Assembly: GCF_003589595.1 (NCBI RefSeq)
Contig: NW_020653333.1
Location: 1,327,603 to 1,391,602, forward strand
Source of the DNA: Hyposmocoma kahamanoa
Taxonomy: Eukaryota; Arthropoda; Insecta; Lepidoptera; Cosmopterigidae
DNA: 64,000 nt
Direction: 5' to 3'
This document shows, in pieces, positions 49,022 through 59,850 of this stretch. Made by a program: the position numbers and the translations under genes. The notes beneath the pieces are model-generated. The model ran no database searches and was not told where the DNA came from. It saw only the letters and a list, made by a program, of their open reading frames with translations. Numbering within the stretch: the first letter of the stretch is position 1; each line of letters opens with the position of its first letter.

Positions 49022-49160
49022 TCAAAGAATCTTCATTTCATAGATAAGAAATACACTTGAAATCGTCACATTGACTAAACTTTACTACTCATCGTAAGGC
49101 AGATTCCCCTGAGAAGAATGAATAAGAAACTCTAGGGGTTGTTTTTTGTAAATAAACATT
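49022..49160 (-). mobile_element. LINE 3' tail (Rep-K)
   Basis: On the minus strand: CAACCCCTAGAGTTTCTTA, TCATTCTTCTCAGGGGAATC, GCCTTACGATGAGTAG, GTGACGATTTCAAGTGTAT and TATCTATGAAATGAAG. Best-preserved isolated copy of the tail seen at 4.86 kb. Confidence 0.78.
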
Positions 49161-49164
49161 TTAT

Positions 49165-49393
49165 AAAAAGGATCCAATGCACATCCAATCACTTTCGAGA
49201 TATGGCAGTTTGAAGTTTAAAAATTTCTCTCACTCACTGTTTTATTTTCAAAACTTGTAATGTCATGTAACTCCACAGATATTTATTTATGTTTATATGT
49301 TGGATTTTTTTGCTGATCTAAGAGGTTAGACTTTAGGAACCGTTTGATGCATATTACTAATTTTTTGATAATTTTGTGGGTTGGATCCTTTTT
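49165..49393. mobile_element. Possible MITE with 13 bp perfect inverted ends
   Basis: AAAAAGGATCCAA at 49165 and TTGGATCCTTTTT at 49381 are exact inverses 229 bp apart end to end, around an AT-rich interior with no frame. Only one copy is seen and no duplication can be assigned. Confidence 0.5.
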
Positions 49394-49477
49394 GCTTAAC
49401 TACGTCCATTATTACAATATCTATTTCAAATATCACATAAATCGAGACGTGCAATATAAACTAGTTACTAAGAATTT

Positions 49478-49635
49478 TTAACCGACTTTAAAAAGGAGGA
49501 AATTCTCAGTTCGACTTTTTTTTTGTTGTCGCGCACTTTCCGATAACCGTTTTTCAATAAAACATGACAAGTAGATGTAATTCCAGGAACTTTTGAGGTC
49601 GGTTTGTCTAGTAGGTACTCTGTAGTGAGATTATT
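49478..49635 (-). mobile_element. Rep-D, internally deleted, both ends
   Basis: AACCGACTTTAAAAAGGAGG, ATTCTCAGTTCGACTTTTTT, then GTAGATGTAATTCCAGGAAC and TTTTGAGGTCGGTTTG. The ends are inverted (ACCGACTTTAAAA / TTTTGAGGTCGGT) and ~150 bp of the middle is missing. Confidence 0.83.
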
Positions 49636-50000
49636 GTCATCCAAGAACACAGGAGCCTTTAGCGTGAAGTTTTTGTTTCATCAGTTTTAAACCTCATAAA
49701 TGGCAATTTTGAATTTCAACCGGAATCTTATTATAGAAGCGTATAGACGTCGTAATATATATTTTTTATGTATTCTGTAACTATACATGGTAGCGCTTAT
49801 TTTTGCGTATATACATATAATAAAATAATAAATAAAAATATTTTTTATTACCATTCTATCATTGAGCTGTCTTTTTCCTGTCGCCATAAATAAGTCTACA
49901 AGTGTTTAATCAACCATTAAGGCATAAAACCAAGCACCAGCTGTTTATAATTTACTTGTTAGCTGGTGCTCAGTTAAGAAATTTCTTTTTCTTATTATAA
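49636..50000. other. AT-rich spacer
   Basis: Nothing recognised. Confidence 0.4.
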
Positions 50001-50240
50001 AAAGCTCTTCCACGGAAGAACTACCACCATTATTTCTGCTGCCAATTAGTAATGTGAGGTAATTAGATAAATAAATATATTATATAATAAAGTAATTAGT
50101 AAAGGTGCTGGTGAAATTTTTATTAGTTAACTTACGTATAACTCGAATCTTTGTGATTTAAACCCCTGAGTGATACTGTAACTGTTATGGACAGGTGTCT
50201 CGCTTACCATCAGGTGCACGATTTGTTTGTCTTTAAGATA
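50001..50240 (+). repeat. Rep-A, strongly diverged
   Basis: TTATTTCTGCTGCCAATTAG, AAAGGTGCTGGTGAAATTT, TATGGACAGGTGTCTCGC and ACCATCAGGTGCACGATTTG. A ~45 bp AT-rich insertion lies after AATGTGAGG. Confidence 0.78.
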
Positions 50241-50539
50241 TTTTGGTTTACTTTGAGTAAAATTTATTTTCAAATTTGTATTTAGTTACTAAATAGGTTC
50301 AAGGAAATCATGGATATATACACTTCAACAGCTGTACAGTGACTAAGATCTTAAACCGCTTCGCTAAGGCGAAATTAGCCATTGTGGTTTCACACTTTTC
50401 TACTATGCAGAAACGTTCAAAGCAAGTGTTTCGAAGTAGAACAAGTGCAGCTTGACCGCGTGTTGATCGGTCGAGTGAACAATGTGGGTCGGATAAATCA
50501 CTAAAACCGAGACAAAGCCATAAGGACTACAGATACAAT
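50241..50539. other. Spacer
   Basis: Nothing recognised. Confidence 0.4.
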
Positions 50540-50960
50540 AGTAGCAGTACAGCTGCTGTAAAAGAGTTTGTCCAGGAAAGTACTGCTATCAAACCTTTTT
50601 TTTTATTTTTATTTTTTTATTGTGACTCGGCAAAATGACTGCACCGCGCCTGATGGAAAGTGCGAATACAGTCCAGAGATGAGAGTAACGGATGGAAAAC
50701 ACAAATATCTTCACTCCGTCACTATCATTTTGCCGGTCTGGCCAAATGCTTCTTCACACTACGTTTGAAGGACCCGATGTTATAGAGGGAACCTATTTTT
50801 GTCGTGACGCAGTCGAGTTGCGTTCCGGTTTTGAAGGATAAGGGTGCTGGTGAAATTACAAGCACATGTAACTTGTCAACTTTATATCTCAGGATGACAG
50901 ACGTAGTGACAGGGCCGTCAGATCTTTGCGATTTAAAGCTCTGTTAAGTCTGTTATGGGT
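50540..50960 (+). repeat. Rep-A split by a retroposed insert
   Basis: The left part AGTAGCAGTACAGCTGCTG to GAAAGTACTGCTATC and the right part (50816-50960) GCGTTCCGGTTTTGAAGGA to GCGATTTAAAGCTCTG flank a foreign block at 50598-50815. Confidence 0.83.
50598..50815 (-). mobile_element. Retroposon 3' end inserted in Rep-A
   Basis: On the minus strand the block ends in a poly(A)-like run (plus-strand TTTTTTTTATTTTTATTTTT). AACCT occurs on both sides (50594 region and 50808 region), a likely target duplication. GCGCCTGATGGAAAGTGCG and CTGGCCAAATGCTTC resemble lepidopteran LINE 3' ends (memory), but no clade can be given. Confidence 0.6.
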
Positions 50961-51270
50961 AGGGTAGTGTGACGTGGTAAATAAAATACTGAAAGTTCAC
51001 AATTTAAGTCATTTATTAATTATAAGTGTATATAATTTTCACTAAATGAGGCTCGGAAGGCAACCTGGTATTGCCGCCGTAGTATGGTACTCCCCTGGCG
51101 GCGGCGAACTTGTGTGTCGATCCTGTTGGGGTGCGAGATGACACTTTTAAACTTTGTAACATTCAATAATCACAAATAAACGGCACGTACGAAGACGTAG
51201 ACGTAGCTGATGAAGCTTGTGAACAAGACCGGCACAGATCGCCCCGGACAAGGCGAAAGATGATAATGTC
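50961..51270. other. Unassigned GC-richer stretch
   Basis: ATTGCCGCCGTAGTATGG and CTGGCGGCGGCGAACTTG near 51070 stand out in base composition. No frame or family is recognised. Confidence 0.4.
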
Positions 51271-51322
51271 CCTTACTACCACGCACGCCTTGTTCGTCCC
51301 GTCATTTGATATCACAAGAAAA
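51271..51322 (+). repeat. Rep-A 3' scrap
   Basis: CTTACTACCACGCACGCCTT and GTTCGTCCCGTCATTTGAT match the last 50 bp of Rep-A. Confidence 0.7.
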
Positions 51323-51899
51323 TGATTAGTGATCTCAACGTCCATTGTTATTCGAGACAAGATAATATACAAAGCGGCAAATAGTCAACAGTCCTGGATG
51401 GAAAGTCGTGACGGTGACCTACAGACATTTGCGACTCCTTTGTATCGCAAATGCGTCGCCGGCCTTGGGACACAGGTACTAATGTCTTTGTGATGGCCCT
51501 GGCTCGCTTCATCCTTAATCCGGAGCATAGTAGTGCAGGTTTGCGGAAGAAATAGCTTGAGCGGTGGGCACAAAGGACCCTGGCAAAATATGGAAATGTT
51601 TAACATAAAAGGATCAAAAGTAGGATGGAAATTCTTATTCCATATTGTTTATTGTACCAAAGAAAAACAAAAGCAATATTAGTCATATGGTGATCGAAAG
51701 TAAATTATCTCCAAAAGCTGTCTCCAAAAGATATCTTCTAACCAACCGAACAGTGAGAATAAAATTATTAAGCGGACATCAGTATGCAAGACAGAAATAG
51801 TGAGACATATTATAAACTAACAAATGAATTCAATAAGTTTCAAATTTTATTGAGGTTTAATTCCATATGAGCACTTTAGAACTTCTTAGGGAATCAACA
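51323..51899. other. No recognised feature
   Basis: A cysteine-containing 73-codon minus ORF (51385-51606) has no zinc-binding spacing that I recognise. Confidence 0.35.
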
Positions 51900-52260
51900 C
51901 ACTTATTGACGTGGAATCGGCTTGAGGCGATCATGTTTTACCACACTAAATTGCATTAAGCGAGTCAAGGGTGGACGCGGCTCGTTCGGGCGTAGTAGGC
52001 ACCGCCGTTCCGCCAATGCCTCGGATCGGAGGCGTATGAGATGTGGCCTTCCCACCTTCAGAATTGGAATCGGTCGGAAACGTGGCCGTTCGGACGCAGC
52101 TATGCACTGTCGTCGTCAGATGCGTATGAACACCTATGTCGTGTCGCCTCTACGTACGTACTAGCCGATGTGAAACGCAGAACGTCTGTTTTGCTCTTAT
52201 CACATGGACATAAAGCATTTTTTGACCAGCTAGATGCTATTCGGTATCGATAGCTGTGGT
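51900..52260 (+). other. GC-rich island with two overlapping frames
   Basis: Frames at 51922-52164 (RVKGGRGSFGRSRHRRSA) and 52041-52253 (ETWPFGRSYALSSSDAYEH) overlap in different registers. Arginine richness follows from CGN/GC content. It could be a decayed coding segment of a mobile element. No domain is recognised. Confidence 0.25.
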
Positions 52261-53261
52261 GACTCCCTTACAATGGAAATTTAAATTTAACACTGAGCCT
52301 CAGATCATTCATAATTCGTTTATTTGTGAAAACACAGGTTGTATATAAGTTTACATATAACAAAATAAATATAGTTTCATGTGTCCGGCAAAACATTAGG
52401 CATAAGTACAAATATATTGAAGGTACATAATACATTTACACATATGCAAACAGACTGAACTAAGTGTAACATTCTTTTCAATTCTTTTAAAAAATCATAA
52501 GGGCGTACTACAGCATAACACATGGGTTTAAAAAGTCAGTAAGTAATTTAAACGCGGTGATAGTAATTTGAGTAAATTCTAAAGATAATAATTGTAAAAT
52601 ATAACTTGTCCAAAATAATATTAATTTAAGTAACATCAAAATAATGACATTATGACAAACCTTAGTGGTTTAAAATGCGATTAGAAACATATTTGTGTAT
52701 TTTGTCCTTTATACAATAAATAAATTTAAAAAAAATACAAATGTTAAAAATTAGGCAATGAAGTTCTGGTTTGTAATATAACAAGGTACAAGGTTAGACT
52801 AGTGGTAATTATAAAAATGTAATACAAACGATTCATAATAATTTATCGTATTAAACGGATCGTGCATATCTCAATTATTCGATTTTGCGGCTTTTTTGTG
52901 GTATAACTTCATAAATATAGTTTTTGTGTCCAATTTACGGCCCCGAGCCTTTTGAAATCTCGGATTTGGCGCTAGCATTTGGCATGATGGATAATCCTAA
53001 CTGTGAATTATACGGCAATTTTAATTGGGCGGTGTGGTTGTTGAGACGGTACTAGAATTTAATTTGAAGTTAATTTAAGCATCGAGCCTGTTAGCTCATC
53101 GCTAGGCGGTTAAACTATTTAGTTTTTTGTCTAGCGATAAAGGCGAGTTGCTCTTTGATAATTATTTTGAAACGTTACTTTGTTTGAAATTATAACAAAT
53201 ATAGGTACATGATTTAGATTCGAATGAATAGTTTCATTTCCAAATAATTATGACTTTTTTG
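52261..53261. other. 1 kb AT-rich stretch, nothing recognised
   Basis: No repeats, frames or structures noted, apart from CTAGCGAT/ATCGCTAG near 53095-53140 (inverted TCGCTAGGCGG and TCTAGCGATAAAGGCG). Confidence 0.5.
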
Positions 53262-53545
53262 AAAAAAAAAAAACAAACTACCTCAAAAGTTTATGGAATT
53301 ACTACATCCATTTACCAAATTTTATACAAGTCCTTCGATGGAAAGTCGGTGAAATCCAATAAACCAGATTCATCCCCTAATTTGCTTATTATAAGGATAG
53401 TTTCTTAAAGGATATTTTCTTCAAATTTGAACGAGTCCACTATTGAGATACCCGCTTTCCAACAAAAAAAAATCGAAATCGGTTCACAAAAAGTACACGC
53501 GAATTGAAAACCTCCCCTTTTTGGAAGTCGTACCAAAAATAGATG
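53262..53545 (+). mobile_element. Rep-D, diverged
   Basis: CTACCTCAAAAGTTTATGG, TGGAAAGTCGGTGAAATCC, GATATTTTCTTCAAATTTG, CGCTTTCCAACAAAAAAAA and GCGAATTGAAAACCTCCCC, ending TTTGGAAGTCGTACC. Confidence 0.83.
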
Positions 53546-54784
53546 TTTTAATTTAAATAGAGTTTAAAACAAAACAACATGAAACCTATTAAGAAACAAA
53601 GTATGACAAAAGAAGATAGCATTGCGTGTAAATTGACCGTTCGTCGTCGAGGGTCAACCAATTGTTCTGTGAGCTACAATTTAACGCAAGGTCAGATAAA
53701 TTATTCGACGATATTTTCTTTACGTTTCCGAAGTTGTACTGCATTGTACATGTGTCGAGAAAATGGAGTTTTTTTAACAAAAACTGAAAACGCTTCACAC
53801 ATTTCTTTCCTCTCCTGACTAAATGTCGTAACTAGAATTGGGCACAATATTTCGATTTACCATTTCACTTCTTGAGCTATAATAACTGGTGACGCGGATA
53901 ATTTGACTTCTACAGCACGTCGAGAGGGATGAAATGGAGAAAGACCTGCACGCAAAAAACTGGTAGAAGATCGCACAAGTTAGTCGCGCTTGCCACCAAC
54001 TCGTATCGATGGCAAAGACCCACTTCGGGTCGCTGAGCCAGCGGTGTAAGTAAGGTCGTCGAGAGCTACGGGAAAGTATAAGAAGGGGAAAGGGATCGGG
54101 CTTACACCAACCTTTAGATCCAGCATTTCCAGCTCGTTAAAGTTCACGCTATTTTTAACCGATTTCAAAAGAAGAAAAAAGAAAGAGATGGCATTATGCA
54201 GTTCATATAGCGTTATTTCTTACCCATTTTCAGCAAGGAATAGACAATCTTGGGAAGTTATTCCTTCTTCCCATCCCTTTAATAATATTGGCATTATTTG
54301 GTTGACAGGTTTGTCATGGTACGTATATGAGATATATTATAATGAGCTTACATTGAAATAAGATTGTTTTTAAAAGGTTAAGGTAGGACCCTGCTCTCGA
54401 CGTAGGAAATTCCCTGTAGATACTGTCAATATCAGAACAACGGAATTCACTCTGGAGCACTAGTCAGAACACCTAAAACCAGAACCAAGAAGGGTTAGTT
54501 GGTACAGTAAACCTGCTGTCTAACGAAATACTGACTATCGGAATTTCGCCTTCGGCGATTACTGTTTTATTACGGGAAAACACTGGCCCGAAACAAGTTG
54601 ATTTGTACACTTATAGTCGAATTTTCAATTACAGATAATAAACTGACGTTTAGTAGTTTTTTTATGAAATAAAATAGTGTTGTCTTAAACGATTCTCCAA
54701 CTCACTCAGTAGACCATCATTTTTTTTAATAATTAATTTATTTGAGAAAACAGGCTGTACTGAGTTTTACATTTTTTTTATAAC
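53546..54784. other. Gene-less stretch, nothing recognised
   Basis: A 79-codon ORF (53579-53818) and its 69-codon antisense shadow show no motif. AACCGATTTCAAAAGAAG near 54157 resembles a lone Rep-D tip. Confidence 0.4.
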
Positions 54785-55003
54785 TACCTCTGTGGTCTAA
54801 CGTATACCATGCCGGACTGCCACGCAGCGGTCCAAGGTTCGATTCCCAGGCCGGGAGAAATATTTGTATGGGCTACATTTATTTCTCTCGTGAGTTTGGA
54901 TGTAATTTGTGGTTGTCTATGTATGTGTCCATAGCACCCGGGACACAGGGTTTCCCTAGTGCGGGGCTATGATGAGTGTGTGCGTTTTTATTATTATCAT
55001 TTT
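54785..55003 (+). mobile_element. Rep-B SINE
   Basis: Head TACCTCTGTGGTCTAACG (A box mutated, TGGTCTAACGT) with GGTTCGATTCC B box intact, body TTTATTTCTCTCGTGAG and ACACAGGGTTTCCCTAG, tail TTTTTATTATTATC. Confidence 0.92.
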
Positions 55004-55011
55004 TTTTATAT

Positions 55012-55583
55012 TACCAAGCGACGGGACGAACAAGTTGTACGCCATGGGCCATGACACGCCTATCCATCACAGTTGTATTGCCGCTCGGAATTTAAATGGC
55101 AAAGATCTGAAGAGCACTGTCACTGCGCCCGTCACCTAAAGACAAAGTGCAGAAAGTCCATGTGTCTGTAATTTCACCAGCACTCTCACCCTTAATTTCA
55201 GTACAAAGTATACTAAAAAAACCGACCTCAAAAGTTCGTGGAACTAAATTTAAATGTATTTGCCAAGTTTTATTGAAATCGGTTACCGGAAATACGCGAA
55301 ATCGGATTTATCCTGTAGTTTGCCACCCTTAAAGGTGGAATACTTTATTCAAATTTAAATAAGACCAATACTGAGGTACTCTCTTTCAAACATAAAAATA
55401 ATTATCAAAATCGGTTCACAAGTACGAAAGAAGACGTTATCGCATAACACGCATACATACATACAACAAAAAAAAAACAGCCGAATTGGGAACCTCCACC
55501 TGTTTTTTGAACTCAGTTAAAAACAGAAACGCAGTAATGCTCACATTACCGCTTGGCGGCAAAAATATTTAAGGTGGCAGTAC
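55012..55583 (-). repeat. Rep-A split by Rep-D
   Basis: The left part (55012-55199) runs from the T-rich tail complement and AAGCGACGGGACGAACAAG to CACCAGCACTCTCACCCTTA. The right part (55531-55583) resumes with GAAACGCAGTAATGCTCACA and TTGGCGGCAAAAATA. The two meet correctly in Rep-A once Rep-D is removed, apart from ~15 bp lost at the junction. Confidence 0.88.
55200..55530 (+). mobile_element. Rep-D nested in Rep-A
   Basis: TTTCAGTACAAAGTATACTA, ACCGACCTCAAAAGTTCG, CACCCTTAAAGGTGGAATAC, AAAATCGGTTCACAAGTACG and GAATTGGGAACCTCCACC, ending TTGAACTCAGTTAAAAA. It is the longest Rep-D here (~330 bp) and carries the full set of blocks. Confidence 0.9.
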
Positions 55584-56064
55584 TTTTCAAAAATATTAAT
55601 TTTGACAGCCTTTCCGCCGGCCTCAGTCGGTTACGACTTGAGTGTTATGACAGCAATAAAAGACATTGCAATGGCGTTAGAAGTAGCGACTATCGCCAAA
55701 TATCGTAGACGTTCAGAAAGATACCGTTTACGATTTTGTTTAAATTGTGAATACGATCTAATCTAGACGATTTTATTCGCCATAATGTTGAATCGTTTAG
55801 CTTAAAATTCGTATTAAAATGAATGGATACAAAAAACACTAGATCATAATACACTTGAATCGATCTTCATAAAAGTCTAATCGTAATGTGCAACCCTAGT
55901 GTAATTTAAATTCCGATTATAGTAACGATGTATTTAATTATGTATACGAGTATGTATACTAGTTACAAAATATTGACAAATTGTACAGGTTATTTGAAAA
56001 ATACTAACAACCTCTATTACATTATTATAAACAACAAGTTTTGTTCCTTGACTTTTAATCATTC
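55584..56064. other. No recognised feature
   Basis: AT-rich with TATACGAGTATGTATACTAG near 55940. No family. Confidence 0.4.
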
Positions 56065-56290
56065 ATACGATATCGAGTAAGAACTCGGTTTTCGCGATTG
56101 TTACCATAGGAAATGAAACTCTTTTTCCGGATTTATATTGCGTATATTTGTTGTTTCACACCGACGTTTCGGGCCCTTTACAGGTCCGTGACCGTGACCA
56201 TCGGACCTGTAAAGGGCCCGAAACGACGGTTTGTTTGAAAAAACAAATATACGCGATTTAGAAAAATAGTTTCATTTCATGAGATTTTAT
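56065..56290. repeat. Rep-E palindrome, both arms
   Basis: The left arm GAAATGAAACTCTTTTTCCGG to TTTCGGGCCCTTTACAGG and the right arm CCTGTAAAGGGCCCGAAACG to AAAAATAGTTTCATTTC are inverted around a short loop (GTGACCGTGACCAT). Arms are ~75 bp. The outer GGTTTTCGCGATTGTTACC on the left is also found, inverted, beside the 59.2 kb copy. Confidence 0.9.
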
Positions 56291-57431
56291 TTTCATACAA
56301 AAATTAAAATATTCAAATAGATCGCTCCTAACAGTGATAACTCAGTGCGGTAACAAAAGAAAGAGCTAGCGGAAATGCCAGTACGATGCAAAATGTGCAG
56401 GGGTTAGAGTCGTCGGGGAGGACGCTTGGACGTTTGAACTTACTACCTTACTACTAAATACAAATCTAAAAAGTGTCAGATACTGAAACAAAAATTTTAT
56501 ACTTGACAATTTTATTATATTTATTTGATGAGATTGTTTGTGAAATAACCCCACAAGTTTTGTTATCATTATAAATAAAAAGATGGAACACAAATTTTGT
56601 TTTCTTTTTTTTGTCGACTCGGTGGGTTTATTATATTTTGTGAAAAGTAAAATGGAACTAAAGTTGTTGTTTACGATGTTAGGTATCTCTAATAATAGTA
56701 TTTAACAATTAAGTGTCTATACTACCTCAGGCTTTATTTCAGAAATTATTTTTTGAAAAAGAAATTTGGAAACTGTATATGGTATAGTATACATGTTCTA
56801 TTTAGCTCATTTAAATAAAAAAACACATTGGTGCATGTAAAGTACCTACTGAATACAGCGGTTTTCATGTAAAATTTCGAGATTTATTTGTGTTTTTTTT
56901 TGAAAATTTTTGGTAAAGGTGTTTTCACACCATATAGTAATCGGTATATATCCTCAATTTTACAATATATATTTTTTCCAGAGTGATTGATTCAACACTG
57001 ACTATGCGGAATCAACCAAAGCCATTTGAGGTTATATAGACTTAAAGGATTGCAACGGGAAATAAAGACAATTTTTAAAACAAAACAATCTCTAAATTCT
57101 CGACGCACATTCGTGTCCTTTATAGCTTGATAACATACCGATCCCATGTTTGTTTTAGACTACGTAATGTAAATCATGTCTATCCGTTTGTAGTGAACCA
57201 TTTTCTATTTACATTAATGTCTCTCTGTCACCACAGAGCACAATTTCGTGGAAACCGCTGTTGTTCCTACCAAACATAGCGATATAACGCAATAGGTACA
57301 CGTGTAGTTTACATTTGACAATGCTATGCGTGCGCAGGGCTTCACAGTCCGTTTTAAATAATCAATCGCAAATAGAACTTTGTGTGTATAACCGAAGTAT
57401 TACTTTCGGTTGGGAATTTTGATGATTGGTT
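56291..57431. other. 1.1 kb AT-rich stretch, nothing recognised
   Basis: A 75-codon minus ORF at 56366-56593 has no motif. Confidence 0.45.
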
Positions 57432-57545
57432 TAAACAAAGGTTTCTTAACCTGTGGTCCATGGACCCCTAAGGTGTCCGTGTAATGAACGCCGGGTGTCC
57501 ACGGCGATTTATGGTAAAAATCGTAAATGTGACGGGGACAAGGAT
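57432..57545 (+). mobile_element. hAT-like left end, tentative
   Basis: AAGGTTTCTTAACCTGTGG, TCCATGGACCCCTAAGG and TGTCCGTG have the wording typical of one end of many animal hAT elements (GGTTCTTAACCTGTGGTCC style; memory). A possible other end lies at about 59480-59525 (GTGGGCGGTGAGCCAAAAA, GGAAACCTATG), with two Rep-A copies and a Rep-E palindrome between. Confidence 0.45.
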
Positions 57546-57657
57546 ATTTTGATATGGACATGGTGAATGGTCTAGTGGAGTTCCGACTAAAATTATTCGA
57601 CTTGTGCACGCGACCGAGTGGCGGGGGCATTCGGTATCGGTCACCAGTAGTGCAATT

Positions 57658-57912
57658 TAGTAGCAGTAGAGTTCTTCGTGAAAGCGTTCGTCCAGGGAAG
57701 TACTGCCGCCTTACCTATTTCTGCCGCCAAGCATCACTACATTCCGATTTTGAAAGTGTTTTAAGGGTGCTGGTGAAATTATAGACACTTGGGACTTTCA
57801 ACTTGTGTCTCGGGGTGATGGGAGCAGTGACAGTGCCCCTCAGATATTTGCGATTTAAAGCTCTGAATGGCACGCAACGTTCGTCCCATAACTTAGTATC
57901 ATAAAAAACAAA
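57658..57912 (+). repeat. Rep-A copy
   Basis: AGTAGCAGTAGAGTTCTTC to CCCATAACTTAGTATCATAAAAAAC. About 45 bp around CAACTGTTATGGACAGGCG is deleted. Confidence 0.92.
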
Positions 57913-58191
57913 CATTCTACTCGAGTCGAATAATTGTGCTTGGATTCCTTTTAGGCAAATGATTTGCCCATTCGAATGAGCAGTACCTATTAATAAAATT
58001 CAAAGTCGCACATCGCTACTTGGAATTAATGAATGAATATTCTTTGCAGCACATTATTAGGCTTCACTTCACTCGCAATTCCCAACATTTCACGTGAAAT
58101 GGACCGTTTTCTTACCGATCTTGGTTGTTAATTTATATTATACATATATAATAATTTCTTTATCTGTAAAAAATTATACATATATACAAAA
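57913..58191. other. Spacer
   Basis: CATTCGAATGAGCAGTACC at 57970 faintly recalls Rep-K. Confidence 0.35.
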
Positions 58192-58494
58192 ATTGTACCA
58201 AGTGACGGAATGAACAAGTCCTGCGCCTGGTGGTACGCGACACGCCTGTCCAAAACAGATGCAGTGCCGTCCAGAGCTTTAAATCGCCAAGATCTGACGG
58301 GCACTGAAACGGCGCCTGTCACCCTGAAACGTAAGTTGACAAGTCCCATGTGCCTGTAATTTCATCAGCACCCTTACCCTTCAAAACCGAGACGAAGTAA
58401 TGGCCACATTGCTGCTTCGCGGCAGAAATAGGTAAGGTAGCAAGACTTCCCTGGACGAATTCTTCCACAAGGAACTAAGACCTATTGCTACTTA
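58192..58494 (-). repeat. Rep-A, full length
   Basis: ACCAAGTGACGGAATGAACA at the 3' end to CACAAGGAACTAAGACCTATTGC at the 5' end. All blocks are present, including a ~60-codon frame MGLVNLRFRVTGAVSV. Confidence 0.92.
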
Positions 58495-59192
58495 ATCTCG
58501 CGTGAATTAGATTGTTCTCTTACCTTGATTATTAACTTATAATTAAATTTCTGTGCAGATTTACTTACGAAGGTATTAAAAAGACGTAGTTGATTTTGAC
58601 CAGTTAATTGATCCCTGGTACCTACTTAACGGGACGTACAGTTAAAAAATCGAACGTTACATTAATTTACTACATAAATTTCTGAATGTTAAAAATAATT
58701 TGTTTGTGCACATACATTTCCAACAGGCATTGTTTTCTACATCAAAGACGCTTTGTTCACTATCAAACTGATGAATAATCAACACGTGTGGATTAATAAC
58801 AATTGGCTATGTATTTTAAATATAATAATGAAATAAATAACACGCTAACAGAGGCAGAATTCAAATCTAGCTTAATTAACACTTATACAATTTATAAAAA
58901 TTGAGGAAATAAAATATGATAATTTGCCTTTTTATATATACATAACTTGACCATACGTCCCGCTTTTAAGCTTCGAGTCCCGCTATCCCCAAAATACTTA
59001 ACAATGTCCCGCTTTGACAAAATAGGACACACGTGACAGTTTCCTTTTATTGACGCGAAAGCGATAAAAATCCTGGGGCTGAAGAGTCTTAGGAGGGGCA
59101 GTAGGGGTCTCGGAAGCAGTTGCGGATGCTGGCCAGGTGGTGCTACCGCATTGAAGAAAAAAAAAACCTGAATTATTTATATAAATTACATT
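58495..59192. other. No recognised feature
   Basis: AT-rich spacer, GC-richer at 59080-59150 without a recognisable frame. Confidence 0.4.
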
Positions 59193-59375
59193 AGAAAATG
59201 GAACTATTTTTCCGGATTTAAATCGCGTATATTCAACCGTGACCATGGGACCTGTAAAGGGCTCGAAATGTCGGTTTGTTTGTTTGTTTGTAAATTTACG
59301 CGATTTAAATCCGGAAAAGTAGTTTAATTTCTTATGTGTAACAATCGCGAAAACCTAAGAACTCGATAAATTACA
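59193..59375. repeat. Rep-E, rearranged palindrome
   Basis: GAACTATTTTTCCGGATTT and AATCGCGTATATTC at the left face TTTACGCGATTTAAATCCGG and AAAAGTAGTTTAATTTC at the right. The centre GACCTGTAAAGGGCTCG comes from the right arm only, so the left arm is shortened. GTAACAATCGCGAAAACC follows, the outer flank shared with the 56.1 kb copy. Confidence 0.85.
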
Positions 59376-59547
59376 CTACCTGCATATATTTTTTCCCTTG
59401 CAACTTTTTGTGTTAAGTTAATATAAAAAAATACGTGTTTTCAATTATTTTTTGTGATGGTGGGCGTTGAATTTTTTTTATCTTGCCTAAGTGGGCGGTG
59501 AGCCAAAAATTTTGGAAACCTATGTATTAGACAGTCAAATGTAACTT
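59376..59547. other. Spacer with possible hAT-like right end
   Basis: See 57432-57545. The complement reads AGGTTTCCAAAATTTTTGG, only loosely matching the left end. Confidence 0.3.
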
Positions 59548-59850
59548 TTTTTACAATATCAAATGACGGGACGAACGAGTCGTGCGCTTGATGGTATGCT
59601 ACACGCCTGTCCATGACATTTGCAGTGCCACTCAGAGCTTTAAATCGCAAAAATCTTAGGGGCACTGCCATTGCGCCCGTCACCCTGAGACATAGGGTGA
59701 CAAGACCCATGTGCCTGTAATTTTATTTGCACCATTACCCTTCAAAACCGGAACGCAGTAATGCTAACATTACTGCTTGGCGGCCGAAATAGGCAAGGTG
59801 GCAGTACATCCCTGGACAAACTCTTTAACAACGAACTCTACTTCTGCTAA
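59548..59850 (-). repeat. Rep-A, full length
   Basis: From the T-run complement of the A-rich tail to AACGAACTCTACTTCTGCT. An almost complete copy with the frame MGLVTLCLRVTGAMAV. Confidence 0.93.

Noticed and set aside
51900..52260. Arginine-rich coding exon
   Set aside because: Two frames overlap in different registers, and the arginine content follows from GC richness. Left as an unassigned island.
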